From Typhlomys cinereus (taxonomy: Eukaryota; Chordata; Mammalia; Rodentia; Platacanthomyidae): a stretch of DNA of 64,000 bases. Location of the stretch: positions 1,294,904 through 1,358,903 of the forward strand of contig JALPQD010000126.1 of NCBI GenBank assembly GCA_023101885.1, in the 5' to 3' direction. Under the pieces are notes generated by a model that was given only the letters and a program-made list of their open reading frames with translations, was not told the origin of the DNA and did no database searches. A program made the position numbers and the translations under genes. Positions within the stretch are counted from its first letter, which is position 1. Each line of letters opens with the position of its first letter. Below are positions 34,706 to 46,302 of this stretch, piece by piece.

Positions 34706-35561
34706 TCAGTTTATAAATGTAATATTGATAAAGTGGCTTGCCTAAGAATTGGGTATAGCTCATAAATACAGAGGTTATCTCACATATCAAGGAACTTATA
34801 GAAATAAAATTCATAGATAACATTTTTTCAGGAAGGATATTAAATCTGCATCATTTTCTTCTTCATTCCCAGTTATCTTCATGCAACCATTGCTCAATGC
34901 ATACAGGTGAAATTAGAGCACCCAACTTTTTGCCCCAGTATATCTCCTTTAAAGCTTCAAGTTATAACCAATCAATTGAGCATCCCTATCTCTTTAAAGA
35001 AATCTGGTGTGATCATAGAGTTCCTGGAATTCTCTCCAGTCTCCTAGTTATTGTCTTGATTTCTACTTTTCCTTTGCCTTTTTTCATCTTCATTTTTCAG
35101 CCTTGACAGAAGCTGCTTTTATAGTTTCTGTGGTTTGACTTAGAGAATATTATAGCTTTTCTGATTTATTTCTTCCATCTTCTCTGATGATAATAAGGAA
35201 AAATTCACTACATGATTGACATCCCTTACAATCACCTTGGATGTGCTTTCCATGGTCTCCTAGGCTGTTAGTAGTTTTGTTTTCATCTTAGGCAGTCCAA
35301 GAAGGTAACAAAATTGACCATTAAATTTGTCAAAGGAAACTACAACCAGATAACCTGAAAGTGAGTAAAGTGCTCAGAAGAAAAACAATTAATGGGCCAT
35401 TTTTTTGTTTTTCCAGCAACTTTAATCTTCAATTCCATGATTTCATTCACAGGATTCTGGCTTGTATATATTAGTCATTAATGACCACACCTTCTTAAAA
35501 TTCCGTACACATTATTAACTGTCATGGTAATTCATTCTCCTGAACTTCTACTCATCTCTTC
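34706..35561. other. AT-rich unassigned DNA
   Basis: No gene recognised. A short open frame at 34897-35106 has no family features. Confidence 0.4.
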
Positions 35562-35566
35562 ATCTG

Positions 35567-37733
35567 TGTCATGGTTTGAAATGTATTCCCAATAGTCTCA
35601 TGTGTTTGTCAAAGTCATGGCACTTTGAGAGGTGGAACCTTGCTGGAGGAAGGCAGTCACAAGGGGTGGGGCTTGAGGTGGACTAATCCCACCATACCTC
35701 GAGGAAAAGTCTGACTTTGCAGCAAGAAGCCTTGCAGCTCTCAGCCTCTCAGATGCCAGTGACAAAGCCTCTTCCAGCTTTGGCCAGCCAGTGTTGCCAT
35801 TTCCTGGAACAGTAAGATGAATAAATTTCTTTTTCCCTTAAGTTGCTTGACTTTAGATGTTCTCTCACAGCAATAGTTAAGAGTAACCGTTATAGAAGTT
35901 GGTACCAGAAAATGGGATATTGCTATGAGATTAAGAACATCTGGTACCACAACATGAAGCTGTCTGTGAAGCTGAGAGAAGTTGGTACCCAGCAGTATGG
36001 CCAATGCTATAATATGCCTTTAGAATTGTTTGTTGGGAGAAATATGAAGAATTTTGGGACTTAGTGCTGGGAAAGTCTTTGCATCTTGGTAACAGAGCCA
36101 AATGGGCCTTTTTCATGAGAGCTCTGAGGAGAAGAATGCTGTGAGCGAAACAGGCAGTGGCAGCCCTGCTTGTGATTGTCCAGAAGGGAACAGACACTGT
36201 GTTTGCAACTGAATGAGTGACATGGAGCCAAGTGTTGGCAAAGAGTTTAGTGAAGTTTTGCCCTGGTTCTGAAACCTTTCCCGAAGTTAAACTGGAGTGC
36301 TTGGTGGAGAAAATTTCAAAGCAATGTAGTCTTGATAATGCGACATGGCTACTTTTTAATTGTCTTCAGAGTTATGAAAAAGAGCAAGAAATCAGGCAGA
36401 AAATTGTAAGGTCTGATTAAGAAAAATGCAATGGCAAATTTAAAAAGTTAAACCAGGAAAAAGCAGAGAACAAAATGGCTGTTAAAGAGATTAACTCCAT
36501 TAGTAAATCAAAACCTAGTTCTCAATTTGGATAATAGGAGAGGCCCTGTCTTGAGGCCAAGATCCTCAGAGGAGGCTCCCACCCATAAAAATACAAATCC
36601 TTTTGGAAGAAATGAGCTAAAGGGTGGAGTTCCAAAGCAAGGACTGTTTCTCCTACAAAGAAACTGCCCAGGAGTGAAAGAGATTTTTCCCAGGGTCAGC
36701 ACAAAGAAGCTGAATCACATGTGATTGAAGAGGGTCAGGCAAAGTCATCTGTGTAGTTCTGATTTGAGAGGCATCAAGGATGCAAGAAGGAGAAGATGGT
36801 GGAGTCCTTCTCTAAGTATTCAAAAAATGATGGAAGCCAGGCAACATGTGACAGAAAGCCTACAGTGTAGAGGCCCAAAAAGAGCAGTTTGTGCTATGGA
36901 GTTAAAGCCTGGTCTGCCATTGAAAATTAAAGGTGTTAGAAATGGCAGAAAGTTGTTAAAGGTGCAAAGGAGAGTATGTGCCTTTAGAGGAGTCAGCCCA
37001 AGAGAGCAATGTGTTCTACCAGCACCTGCATTGGAGTGGTGGAACTGAAGTCCTTTGGAACTGAGATGATTTCAGGAGAGGATCACCTTTTGGACTTGAA
37101 GCTACAAGATTCGGAGTTTGTCCTGTTGGTTTTTTTGTCTTGTTATGGACTGATCTTTCCTGGATATGCCTCCATTCCTTCCTTTTGGAATTGGAATGTT
37201 TATTCTGTGCCATTGTACATTGGAATAATGTAACTTGTCTTTTGATTTTACAGGAGACTTTAGGCTTTGGACTTTTGGAGTGTGTTGGGGCTATTGATGT
37301 AATCTATAAAGACTTTTAAAGTTGGACTGAGTATGGTTTACATAATGAGATGACAGTGAGCCTGTGGGGTCCAGTGGTAGAGTGTCATGGTTTGAAATGT
37401 GTCATCTATGGTCTCATGTGTTTGATAAGATCATGTCACCTTGAGAGGTGGAGCCTTGCTGTAGGAAGGCAGTCACAATGGATAGGCCTTGAGATGGACT
37501 AATCCCACCATACCTCAAGGAGAAGTTGCCTTACAGCATGAAGTCTTGAAGCTCTCAGCCTTGCAGATGCCAGTGACAAAACCTCCTCCAGCTTTGGCTA
37601 GCCAGTGCTGCTGCCTCCACCATGAAAGACTGTATCTCCCCTTTGGAACAATAAGATGAATAAATCTCTTTCTCCCTTATGTTGCTTGACTTTAGGTGCT
37701 CTCTCATAGCAATAGTTAAGAGTAACTGTTACA
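35567..37733 (+). mobile_element. Complete ERVL-MaLR element (LTR-internal-LTR)
   Basis: 5' LTR 35567-35894 and 3' LTR 37383-37733 (both TGTCATGGTTTGAAATGT... to ...GTTAYA) enclose a 1.49-kb internal region without retroviral genes, typical for MaLR elements. Right after the 5' LTR lies the primer-binding site beginning TGGTACCAG at 35900, which fits a tRNA-Leu primer as used by ERVL-type elements. Flanking 5-mers are 'atctg' and 'atcca', only a partial duplication, in keeping with age. Confidence 0.88.
35900..35917 (+). promoter_or_regulatory. MaLR primer-binding site (tRNA-Leu-like)
   Basis: TGGTACCAG followed by aaaatgggat, 5 bp after the end of the 5' LTR. The first nine bases equal the start expected for a tRNA-Leu primer site, and GGG recurs downstream. 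Confidence 0.7.
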
Positions 37734-37746
37734 ATCCATATATATG

Positions 37747-38146
37747 TGTGGCACTACCGATTCAGGGAGGCCCTAGCCCAGCTCCCAGCTATGGACAAGC
37801 CTGGGCACGTACAGACATGCCCCAGACATATTCCAACAGAGGACCATGCAGGCAAAGGAATAAACAACCAATGGGAAACGGCTGTCTAATTTGCACCTAC
37901 AATGGACACCTAGTAAACAGTTAAATGACTGGTGGCTGTCCCCCTGGAGGAGGGATGGCAACACCTGATTGGACCCTGACCCTATATAAGTCCAAATGCC
38001 CTTAATGATTCTGAATCAGCTGAAGCTCGTCTCTGCTTGCTTCTCACCTGATTCCAGGGGTCTGGTGGTGACCCCATCGCCAGTTCGCCCATTTACCTCG
38101 AGGCCTTCTCTTTCCCCAGGCTGGCCCGGCTGGGGATATGGCAACA
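37747..38146 (+). mobile_element. Solo class II-like LTR
   Basis: Starts TGTGGCACTA and ends GGCAACA, with CCAAT, TATA-like 'ctatataag' at about 37983, and a CT-rich R/U5. A perfect 6-bp target duplication 'tatatg' lies at 37741-37746 and 38147-38152; 6 bp is usual for ERVK-type (class II) elements. It is homologous, though shortened, to the LTRs of the element at 42298-45382. It stands 13 bp after the MaLR 3' LTR. Confidence 0.92.
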
Positions 38147-38971
38147 TATATGGTTTTTGTATCTTTCTTTTTATAATCAGGAAAATAATGCTATCAAACT
38201 ATTCTGAATCTCTGCTTTTTTTGTCCTCAATGCTCTCTCTATGGGATATTGCACTTACTCCAGACAGTCTAGACACTAAGTCCCCGTCAGTGTCTCTTTT
38301 AGTCGTGTCTGTGTACATTTGTTCTCTGAATTTCTTACTGCTTACAACTAGCATCTATGGAAACCCTAGAATTAATAAGGACATTGGGACACTCAGAATA
38401 TGAAATCTCATCGTCCCTAAAGCAATCCCTGTATAAAGGGCACTGAAGTAAGTGGCTGAGCACTCCCATTTGTTTGAAGTGTTCTCTAGGGAGTCAGTTA
38501 AAGTACAGCTTGGAAATGTGATTTGGCAGGTAGTTGCTGAACAACAAGGCCATGAATTACCTATCGATGAAACAAATCTTCCATAAAATTTCATTAATGC
38601 TACCTTTGAGTATGTCAAACATTTATCATAAGATTGGTTTCTAAAATTCAAACAATGTTAAAAGCTATTTACATAAAGCTACCTTTGTAAATTATATTTC
38701 TACTATAAAAGAGTACTCAGTAAAGTTTTTATTTGTACATTCATCCATTGTCTCCACACAAATTATTTTGATATTATGTATTGCAACCAGGCATATGATA
38801 ATATCATGAAAAAAAGGCTGAGGACCCACATAAATTGAATCATTTGAATTCTATAAAATCATAACTTAAATAAAGTTCTAAAATCAATTATTTCCATAAT
38901 GCCACAGAAAGCAGTTTCTTTGGTTTTTTTTAACTTCACAGCATCTTTCAAATGAATAAATGAATATATAT

Positions 38972-39318
38972 TGTCATAGTTTGAAATGTGTCCTCCACAG
39001 TCTCAGGTGTTTGTGTTTGGGAAGGTCATAGCACCTTTGAGAGGTGGAGCCCTTCTGGAGGAAAGTGGTCACAAGGGGTGGGTCTTGAGGTGGATTAGTC
39101 CCACCCTACCTCCAGGAGGAGTTGAAGTCTGTACCTCTCAGCCTCTGGGATGGGTGTGACTTAGCCTGTCTCCAGCTTTGGCTACCAGCCATACTGCCTC
39201 TGCCATGAAAGACTGTTTTTCCCCTCTGGAGCCATAAGCTGAATAAATCTTCCTTTGTCCCTTAAGTTGCTTGACTCTGGGTGCTCTTTAATAGCAATAG
39301 TTAAAAATAACCGTTACA
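38972..39318 (+). mobile_element. Solo ERVL-MaLR LTR
   Basis: 347 bp, TGTCATAGTTTGAAATG... to ...ACCGTTACA, flanked by a perfect 5-bp duplication 'tatat' (38967-38971 and 39319-39323). Carries AATAAA near its 3' end. Same family as the LTRs at 35567 and 37383. The flanks are AT-rich, so the duplication is suggestive rather than strong. Confidence 0.88.
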
Positions 39319-39323
39319 TATAT

Positions 39324-40734
39324 GAAAATGAAAACGAACTGTCACGTAGTTCGTGTGTGACAAATGTTATGCATACACAACAATGTTTTTTCAAAATTCT
39401 AGTGAGTTTTTCAACAATTCTACTATCTGTAAGTCTTTTTTACCTTAAATCAGTGGCACAAAAGATAAATTTGGAATCATTGAATTTTATTTCTCAATAT
39501 ACAGAAACTCTGTTTCCTCCATAATTCTTTGATAGCAGCAAAGTTCAGTGACTAACTACTACATGCTCATGACCTTTTCAAAGAAAGTTTTATATCAAAA
39601 AGTAGTGGTATGACAGATAAGAATTGAAGAAATAAGTAACTCAGATTTTGGGAAGAAGTGGTATTACCCAGGGTTTTTATTTACAAATAATAGAAACCTA
39701 CCTTGCATCATTTAATTAGGAAATTAATTTATTCAAATTTATAACATTCAAACTTCCCTATAAGGTTATAGTAGCAATTATGAACAAAATTTAATCAGGG
39801 ATACAAAATAAAGTCAGCATTATGCCGTAGAATTGGTGCATTGAAGACACTATTGCTGCTTACTATCATTCAAAGTGCCATTACTGTCCCTTCCACATGC
39901 CTCCACTGTGATGTCATGTCTTCCAGCTGCTTTTAATGCCTAATGATCCTTCCATCTCCCCATGTCTCATTGCACTCTCAAATTCACTAATACTTCTACA
40001 CATACTCTTTACTTTTGAATATGTCTTCAACAGTAATCTCAAGATAAAATGCTAGTGACAATGTTTTGGAACAACTCCAAAATTAATATGAACCCCAGCA
40101 AGCAACAACATGAACAAGAAGAAAAGTATCTCCTTTATGTTTTGGTTATATTCAAAGGGCAGGTAGATTCAGGGCAATACAAATATAAGTGTTCTTTTAA
40201 CATTTTCTATCCATTAAAGCAGTGTATTTTTTCACAAAGTGAATTCAATTTTATGCTCTTAAACAGTTATTTTCTTCATGACAAATGGAGCAGGTAATTG
40301 TGGTATACTTTTCTAAACTGTTTTAGTTTTTACCTTTCTAATCAGGAAAAAAAAAAAACTTTGTTGACAAAAGCAGAAATCAAACTTAGCCTTTCAGCAT
40401 GTAAAAAAGTTCAATTCTTTGACCTAGTCTTTCTTTCCCAATAATGGAAACCATGATTTGGTACACAATTGTAATGCCATTTTACTCTATATGACGCAAC
40501 CAGGAAACTGCTACAGATGTTTATGTATTATCATTATGTAATTGTAATCTCTGTGCAATTAGATACAATTCTTTTCTTATGTCATTCTGTGTCTACTGTG
40601 TAATTTCCTTACTGTAAGGAACTCTGTGTTTTAGAAATGTAAAAGTAATTTTATGATCATGTACAGCATTATATGGCTCTGCTGAGGCTGAGTATCTAAC
40701 CAAATATACAGTTCATGGATAGGGTTAGTCTACC
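39324..40734. other. AT-rich unassigned DNA
   Basis: No gene or confident repeat recognised. Confidence 0.4.
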
Positions 40735-40900
40735 TAGTCAGCCTGCTCTGGATATTCCCAATATCTACATTCTAAGAGTGGAATTATAGGTGGACCACCA
40801 CACCCAAATGGCATTTTACAGAGGATCTGAGGATACAAACTACTGTTCTTTTGCTTACATAGCATGTGGTTTGACCATGGAGCCATCTTCATAGTCCATT
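40735..40900 (-). mobile_element. B4-like SINE (minus)
   Basis: B1-like text 'gtggaattataggtggaccaccacacccaaatggc', followed by an antisense tRNA-like head 'gatctgaggatacaaactactg...catggagccatc'. This composite order is that of rodent B4 elements. Confidence 0.6.
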
Positions 40901-41279
40901 AATATCCTATTGTTGATAATTTTATGAATACTAAATGTGCCAATAGTCACATGAAAAGATAAAAGCAATATTGTTTATACTCAATATATGGATATTAAAA
41001 TGTTAGAAAATTTTAGAATGCAGATCTTTTCACTGTATAGTTATGTGTGTGTGTATCTGCCAAAAGTGTTATGAGAATTGTGAAATATGTATACAGATAG
41101 GGAAATAGACATCCTTATCTTCATATCCTCATGAAGTTTTGCTTTTTGATCACTCAACTATTCATTCCAAGGCTACAACAGAATGAGATAATTTTTGTGA
41201 CTTGTAAGGTACCCATTATGAGCTCACAGCATGGCTAACATTTCGTCATCCTGAGAAAATTCTCATAATCACTACAAAG

Positions 41280-42290
41280 GCTTTGTGATGAAAGCAACTA
41301 CTACCCCCAAGAACAGACACAGGGAAGAGTGCTTAAAAGCTAAAGCTTTTAGGCTGGTTATGGTAGTGAGAACACATACCAGGAAAATATTGAAGCAAGA
41401 TGAAATTGAAGAAGGTACAACTTCATTTGAAGCTTATCCAAAAGAGAACTCTGCTTTAGAAGTCACTGGAACTTAGAGTTTGTGAAATAAAGAGCAACAA
41501 AGGTAAAGAAAAACTAAAGCACAAAAGGAGCAAATGGTACCTTGGAGAAAGACAAAGCATAAGTGGTGGAGAACAAGAAAAGTAAATCAAAGAAGCCAAA
41601 AGAGATAATTGAATACTGAACCAAAGATGGAACTCTGGAAGAAACTGAAAAAGAAGTACTTGAGAAAGGGTTGACACTTGCCAAGAAACAAATCCAGTAC
41701 CTTGTAACTAATCTCCCCCACCCCACCTGCAAAACCTGTGCAATAAAAAAGAAAACATCATATACCAGGAAAGTTCTACAAGTATGAAGAAATGGTGGTG
41801 CAGATCTGTTTTACTGAGACGTCAACATCTTGCTGATTCTGAAGAACTTGCTTTAAAAATGTGCTAAGAATTAGAACTTCAAGACTATCCTCTGTCCTAA
41901 AACATGCCAAGGGATATTTCCCAAAGCCCCTTCCTTGTACAATTTCAGAAGATGTAACTGATCGAGAAGGATGTTCTCCTGAGACATCCCATAATCAGAT
42001 AAATTAAGGCTATGTCAAAGAAATTCATTTCTGAACCAGATCAGGGACATCCATGACTGAAGGTTTCCTTCTAAAATACAAGGAATATCTATGTCTAAAG
42101 ATGTTTCTATCAAATCACAAGTAGCAGCTGAACCTGAATTTTCTCATAAGATACATAAAGAAATTACTTTGTTTAACACTGGTACATGGAGTGGGAAAGA
42201 CCTCAAGAGGTACCACACCTCCCTGAAAGACCAATGAAGGCTGCAGTGGCAGAGAAAACCTACTGATGTGAGATTCATGTACCGCCAAGT
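41280..42290 (+). pseudogene. Possible processed pseudogene (unidentified)
   Basis: Purine-rich, protein-like sequence with Lys/Glu/Ser-rich frames interrupted by many stops and frame changes (longest open piece 41285-41476; another readable piece about 42085-42240). It has no introns, no L1 or LTR landmarks, and a base composition unlike the neighbouring AT-rich DNA. I do not recognise the parent. Similar-looking text resumes at 45600-45830, beyond an old L1 tail and the ERV, so an original copy may have been split. An unrecognised old repeat is the main alternative. Confidence 0.35.
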
Positions 42291-42297
42291 ACTCATG

Positions 42298-42752
42298 TGT
42301 TGCCGAATCCCCCACCGGGCTAGCCAGGGGGAAGAGGGAAAATGGCGGGGCCTCGTGGGCGCAAGATGAATGGGTGAGCTGGCAACGGGGTCACCACCCA
42401 GACCCCGGGAATCAGGCAAGAAGCAGCACACAAACGAGGAGTTGGCTGCAGACTCCTCTTTACTCAGGAAGTGTTTGGGCTTACATAGGGTCAGGGTCCA
42501 ATCAGGTGTGGCCACCCCTCTACTCAGGGGAGGGGGGGAGCAGCCACCAATCATTCAGGTGTTTACTGGGTGTCCAGGTTAGATGGCCGCTTCCCATTGG
42601 TTCTTCATCCCTCCTTCCCATTGGTTGTACATCCGCCTGCCATTTGGTTGTCCACCCCACTGCCTGTATGGTTTCTTCTCAGGCTTATCTGTAGTTAGAC
42701 CTCCTGCATTTGGGAGCCTGGGCTAGGGCCTCCCTGAATCAATAGTGCCACA
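42298..42752 (-). mobile_element. 3' LTR of the ERV
   Basis: 455 bp. On the minus strand it is TGTGGCACTATTGATTC to GGCAACA, with CCAAT boxes, a TATA-like 'tatgtaag' and a CT/GC-rich R-U5. Its U3 is nearly identical to that of the 5' LTR (about 6 differences in 270 bp), while its R-U5 (42298-42480) differs at roughly 27 of 185 positions (counted by eye). Confidence 0.92.
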
Positions 42753-43751
42753 TTGTCACCCTTTTATTTATAAAATTTTTTCAGTGGGGACCATCATAGC
42801 TGGGGCGACCCCAAGCCTCTTCAGCTGCATGGAATATAGGCGACTGTGCCTGTCTTAGGTTGGTCACCACCCTTGTGTGGAGCCTTACCTGTCATTGACT
42901 ACCAGTCATGAGACCATCACGGAGAAGGAATCATGGTCCCAAAGGGGAACTCAAGCAGTGGCAGAGAAAAGGAGGTTTTGTCAGGGCAGGAGCAGACAGA
43001 GGGACTGTAGGCAGAACAGGTGGAGAAACGATCCAGAAGAGCTGGGGAGACATAAATCAGAACCTAAGAATTGTAAGTTAGTAAGTCAGAGCTTCAAAAG
43101 AGGACAGCCAGGCTTACAACAGGCCTTTGGTGATCTTAGGAATATCCGAGGCCTGAATGTTTGATCTGAGCCTGAATGGATGATCTGAGGACCTGGAAAG
43201 CAAGCTTTATTATTTCGGGAATATATGAAAAAATCTTTAAGAAAACATGTATGAAAGAAAACTTACAATCTATTAGAAGCACAATAGTGAAAGATATAAA
43301 ACATAAGTAGTTAAGGCCTTAGATGTCATCAACATTATTTGTCCTTATCTTTAAGTATGCATACGTGTATTTAAAGATGGCATGCCAAAATTTTTATATT
43401 AGTGCACAATAGAAATAAAACATAGAAGTGGCCACAGACACAAGATACACAACATGTAAACACAGAACATATAAACATATAAGCACAACATTTTACTGGC
43501 AACTGTACAATTTACCAGCAACTGTCTTAAAATTACCCTTGAAAACTTTATCAAAGGTGGATTAACATTTAGGAAAACCTTATTTAAAACAAGACCTCAT
43601 ATTAGTTAAGTCCAGCAACTTAGCTTAATTATGAAAAACATATAGCAAGGAAAAGCATCCTCATCTATAGGTTCGTTTCCACATTTTCTCTGGGGAGATC
43701 TAAGGTGTTAAAACTATAGCATCATTCTAAAATTCCTCTAAGCCAACAGTC

Positions 43752-44301
43752 TTAACCTTGAGTCCTCTCGTCTCTAGGAGAGATTTTTAAGACTATTGGG
43801 AGACCAGTATCATCTGAAGTAGAAAATATAGCCAGGAAAGAGGGGGAGTCAAGAACTACAGGAAGAAGAGGGAAGGGGATGTCAGTAGGGGGTAGAATGC
43901 CCCTCACATGGACCTGAGAGCCTTCTGCAGAGTCCTCAACCAGGAAGGGGAGGAATCCAGATCTGGAGGAAAAAGAAAGGACTAATTTTGGGTTCTCTCC
44001 ACAAGTTACATTATAGCAACTAATCACTTCCTCAGTGGAGGATCCTACAGATGCCTAGGAGGATGGGAACAAAGGGGGCCAGAAGCATATGGCCTTCCTG
44101 GACTTCCTCCCTTATGGGCCAGGAAAAGCACTTTTATCTGGATCTGTGGTTCCCAAACATTTTCTGAGGAAATCCAAGGTGCTAAAATTAAAGCTTCCTC
44201 CCAAAAATCTTCTAAGTCCTTCGGCATCTCCTACGTAAGTCTAGTAGAGCCTTAAGGGCAGTCAGCTGGAGTGCCTTCTGATGGGATGATAAATTACCCA
44301 T
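43752..44301 (-). pseudogene. Degenerate gag (matrix-like) remnant of the ERV
   Basis: On the minus strand, Met-Gly-Asn at 44301 would give a myristoylation-type start, followed by a Leu- and Arg-rich helix-like stretch. After a frame change near 44212-44227 comes a segment with DLEDFWEE and APW, resembling the matrix region of class II ERV gag proteins. A further open piece runs 44027-43752 with no recognisable domain. Frame breaks occur between all pieces. The assignment is by overall impression, so alternative non-coding origins remain possible. Confidence 0.5.
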
Positions 44302-44902
44302 TATGGAGAGGAAATGTTCCCTAATGTAGCAGAGATGACTTGGAGGCAAAGGGACAAGGCAAAAGTGCAGAAAATAAAAAGCAACGACTAGAACCAAGGT
44401 CAAAGTGAAAACAACTCTTAAAAAGGTAACAACATTCAAGGAGAGACCTAGTGCAGGACATACGCAGAGGTGTTTTAGATCTAAACGTCCTGTGCTTGGT
44501 GAGGGACTTCAGGGGTTCGTTACTGTCCTGGACACCCCCGGTCAGGCTGATTCAATATAATCCAACCTGTGCTCCGAGTTCTGAGGGGACCAATTTCTCA
44601 TATGAACTCACTGGGAAAATTCTTAATTTAGAGGGGTTCTTTGATCGTGGGGAAATCAAACGAGCAATTGGGGCTCCTTGATTATCAGCAGTCAAGTGAG
44701 CGATTGGGTTCCTAACCTTGCTCCTTGATCATCACTAAATCAAGCAAGCAAGTGTCTGTGTTCCCAAGGACAAACAGGGAAAGGGGAAGTGGAGGGGGCC
44801 ACCTGCTCACCTTCAGGCACCGTAAGTATAGGAACACAAAACTAAAATAGCCGCTCACCGAACCTTACCGGAATAGGTGTCTCGTCTACAACAAAGGCAG
44901 CA

Positions 44903-44923
44903 CCACCCGACGTTGGTGCACCA
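44903..44923 (-). promoter_or_regulatory. ERV primer-binding site
   Basis: Minus-strand TGGTGCACCAACGTCGGG begins 2 bp after the 5' LTR. It resembles a tRNA-Lys-type site with one inserted base and two or three changes; a tRNA-Phe-type site fits less well. Confidence 0.65.
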
Positions 44924-44925
44924 GA

Positions 44926-45382
44926 TGTTGCTGCCTAATCCCCTACCGGGCCAACTGGGGGGAAAAGGGAAATGGCGGCGCCTCGTGGGCACAAGGAGAA
45001 TGGGCGAGACGGCAACTGGTTCACCACCCAGACCCCGGGAGTCAGGTGAGAAGCAGCACACAGACCAGGAGTTGGCCGCAGACTCCACTTTACTCAGGAA
45101 TTGTTTGGGCTTACATAGGGTCAGGGTCCAATCAGGTGTGGCCACCCCTCTACTCAGGGGAGGGGGGGAGCAGCCACCAATCATTCAGCTGTTAACTTGG
45201 TGTCCAAGTTAGATGGCCGCTTCCCATTGGTTCTTCATCCCTCCTTCCCATTGGTTGTTCATCCGCCTGCCATTTGGTTGTCCACCCCACTGCCTGTATG
45301 GTTTCTTCTCAGGCTTATCTGTAGTTAGACCTCCTGCATTCGGGAGCCTGGGCTAGGGCCTCCCTGAATCAATAGTGCCACA
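44926..45382 (-). mobile_element. 5' LTR of the ERV
   Basis: 457 bp, collinear with 42298-42752. It is adjacent to the primer-binding site, which fixes the transcription direction as minus. Confidence 0.92.
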
Positions 45383-45388
45383 CTCATG

Positions 45389-45592
45389 CATATGACATCA
45401 GTGGCAAAACAGATAAAACCCAGTGGGCCACAAATATGAAAAGATTTGAAAATAGGAGGGAGTCTGGTAAAGCAAAGGCAGGGTTGAAATAGGAAGAGGA
45501 GGGGGATGGAACTGGGGATTAAGGATGTGAAAATATTATGAGTTAAGCATGTTCATATATGATACACAAAAAAGAATTAAATAAAAATCAAA
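45389..45592 (+). mobile_element. Old L1 3'UTR end
   Basis: 'gggccacaaatatgaaaagatttgaaaataggagggagtctggtaaagc', 'gaagaggaggggg', then 'gaattaaataaaaatc'. It aligns with the tail at 33880-34070. The ERV target duplication lies at its left edge, so the ERV inserted at or just before it. Confidence 0.65.
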
Positions 45593-45599
45593 TTACTGT

Positions 45600-45860
45600 G
45601 TTTATAGTCTCTTGTCATAGAACCACCCAAGGAATACTTAGACCTGAAGAATATTTACCTGAAAACTACCAAGAAATGCCTGCGACTAAAGACTTCTCTA
45701 TTAAGACATATAAAACTAGAGATGGTTTAAATAATTGTCTACCAGGACCAAACCAAGAAGCAGATATTTCTCAAGGGCAGGACCCCAATGTACACCAGGA
45801 AGACACATAGCATGCTGATGTGGTCTTTCATAAAATGAAAAACAAAAAACAAACAAAAAA
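45600..45860 (+). pseudogene. Possible continuation of the unidentified pseudogene
   Basis: Open from about 45559 to 45810, with protein-like text including EEYLPENYQEMPATKDFSIKT and PGPNQEADISQGQDPNVHQ, then a stop and an A-rich stretch (45836-45865) that could be a degenerate poly(A) tail. The composition resembles 41280-42290. Parent gene not recognised; function unknown. Confidence 0.35.
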
Positions 45861-46302
45861 AAAAACAAAGCATAACCATGAATGCTGGAAAGTTCACATG
45901 TTCCTCAAGAGATTTTTCCAGAAAATAACATCTACAGTCAAGTCAGTTTTAATCATACTCACCTATCAAGTTGTAGTCCAACAGAATATACACTACCAGA
46001 ATATTGTCTGTGTATTTTGAAACCGGTTTACATTTGTGCTTGAACTTTCTATGTCTACTTATGAAATACTATATTTGTGGAAATTTATATTACTTCTCCT
46101 GAAATAGCAGAAATACGCATCCATTTTAAAATAAAATTTACATTTGTTCAAATAATTTAATATTAGTATCATTAAGTAACAGGGTATTTTTGATAGCTTA
46201 ATTTAACTCTCAAAATACACAAAGAAACGCTATAAGGTTTTTACCATGGAAGAAGCTAAATCCATTAGATGAAAATGGAACAGAAAGACATAAGAAGACT
46301 AT

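Larger units (their letters stand above)
42298..45382 (-). mobile_element. Complete non-autonomous class II-like ERV
   Basis: Two LTRs (3' LTR 42298-42752, 5' LTR 44926-45382) in the same minus orientation enclose 2173 bp. A perfect 6-bp target duplication 'ctcatg' lies at 42292-42297 and 45383-45388. The primer-binding site is at 44903-44923, and a purine-rich stretch precedes the 3' LTR. Only gag-N-terminus-like fragments are seen. There is no protease, reverse transcriptase, integrase or env, so it could only have moved with proteins from another element. It is an old, inactive copy inserted at the start of an old L1 tail. Confidence 0.92.
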
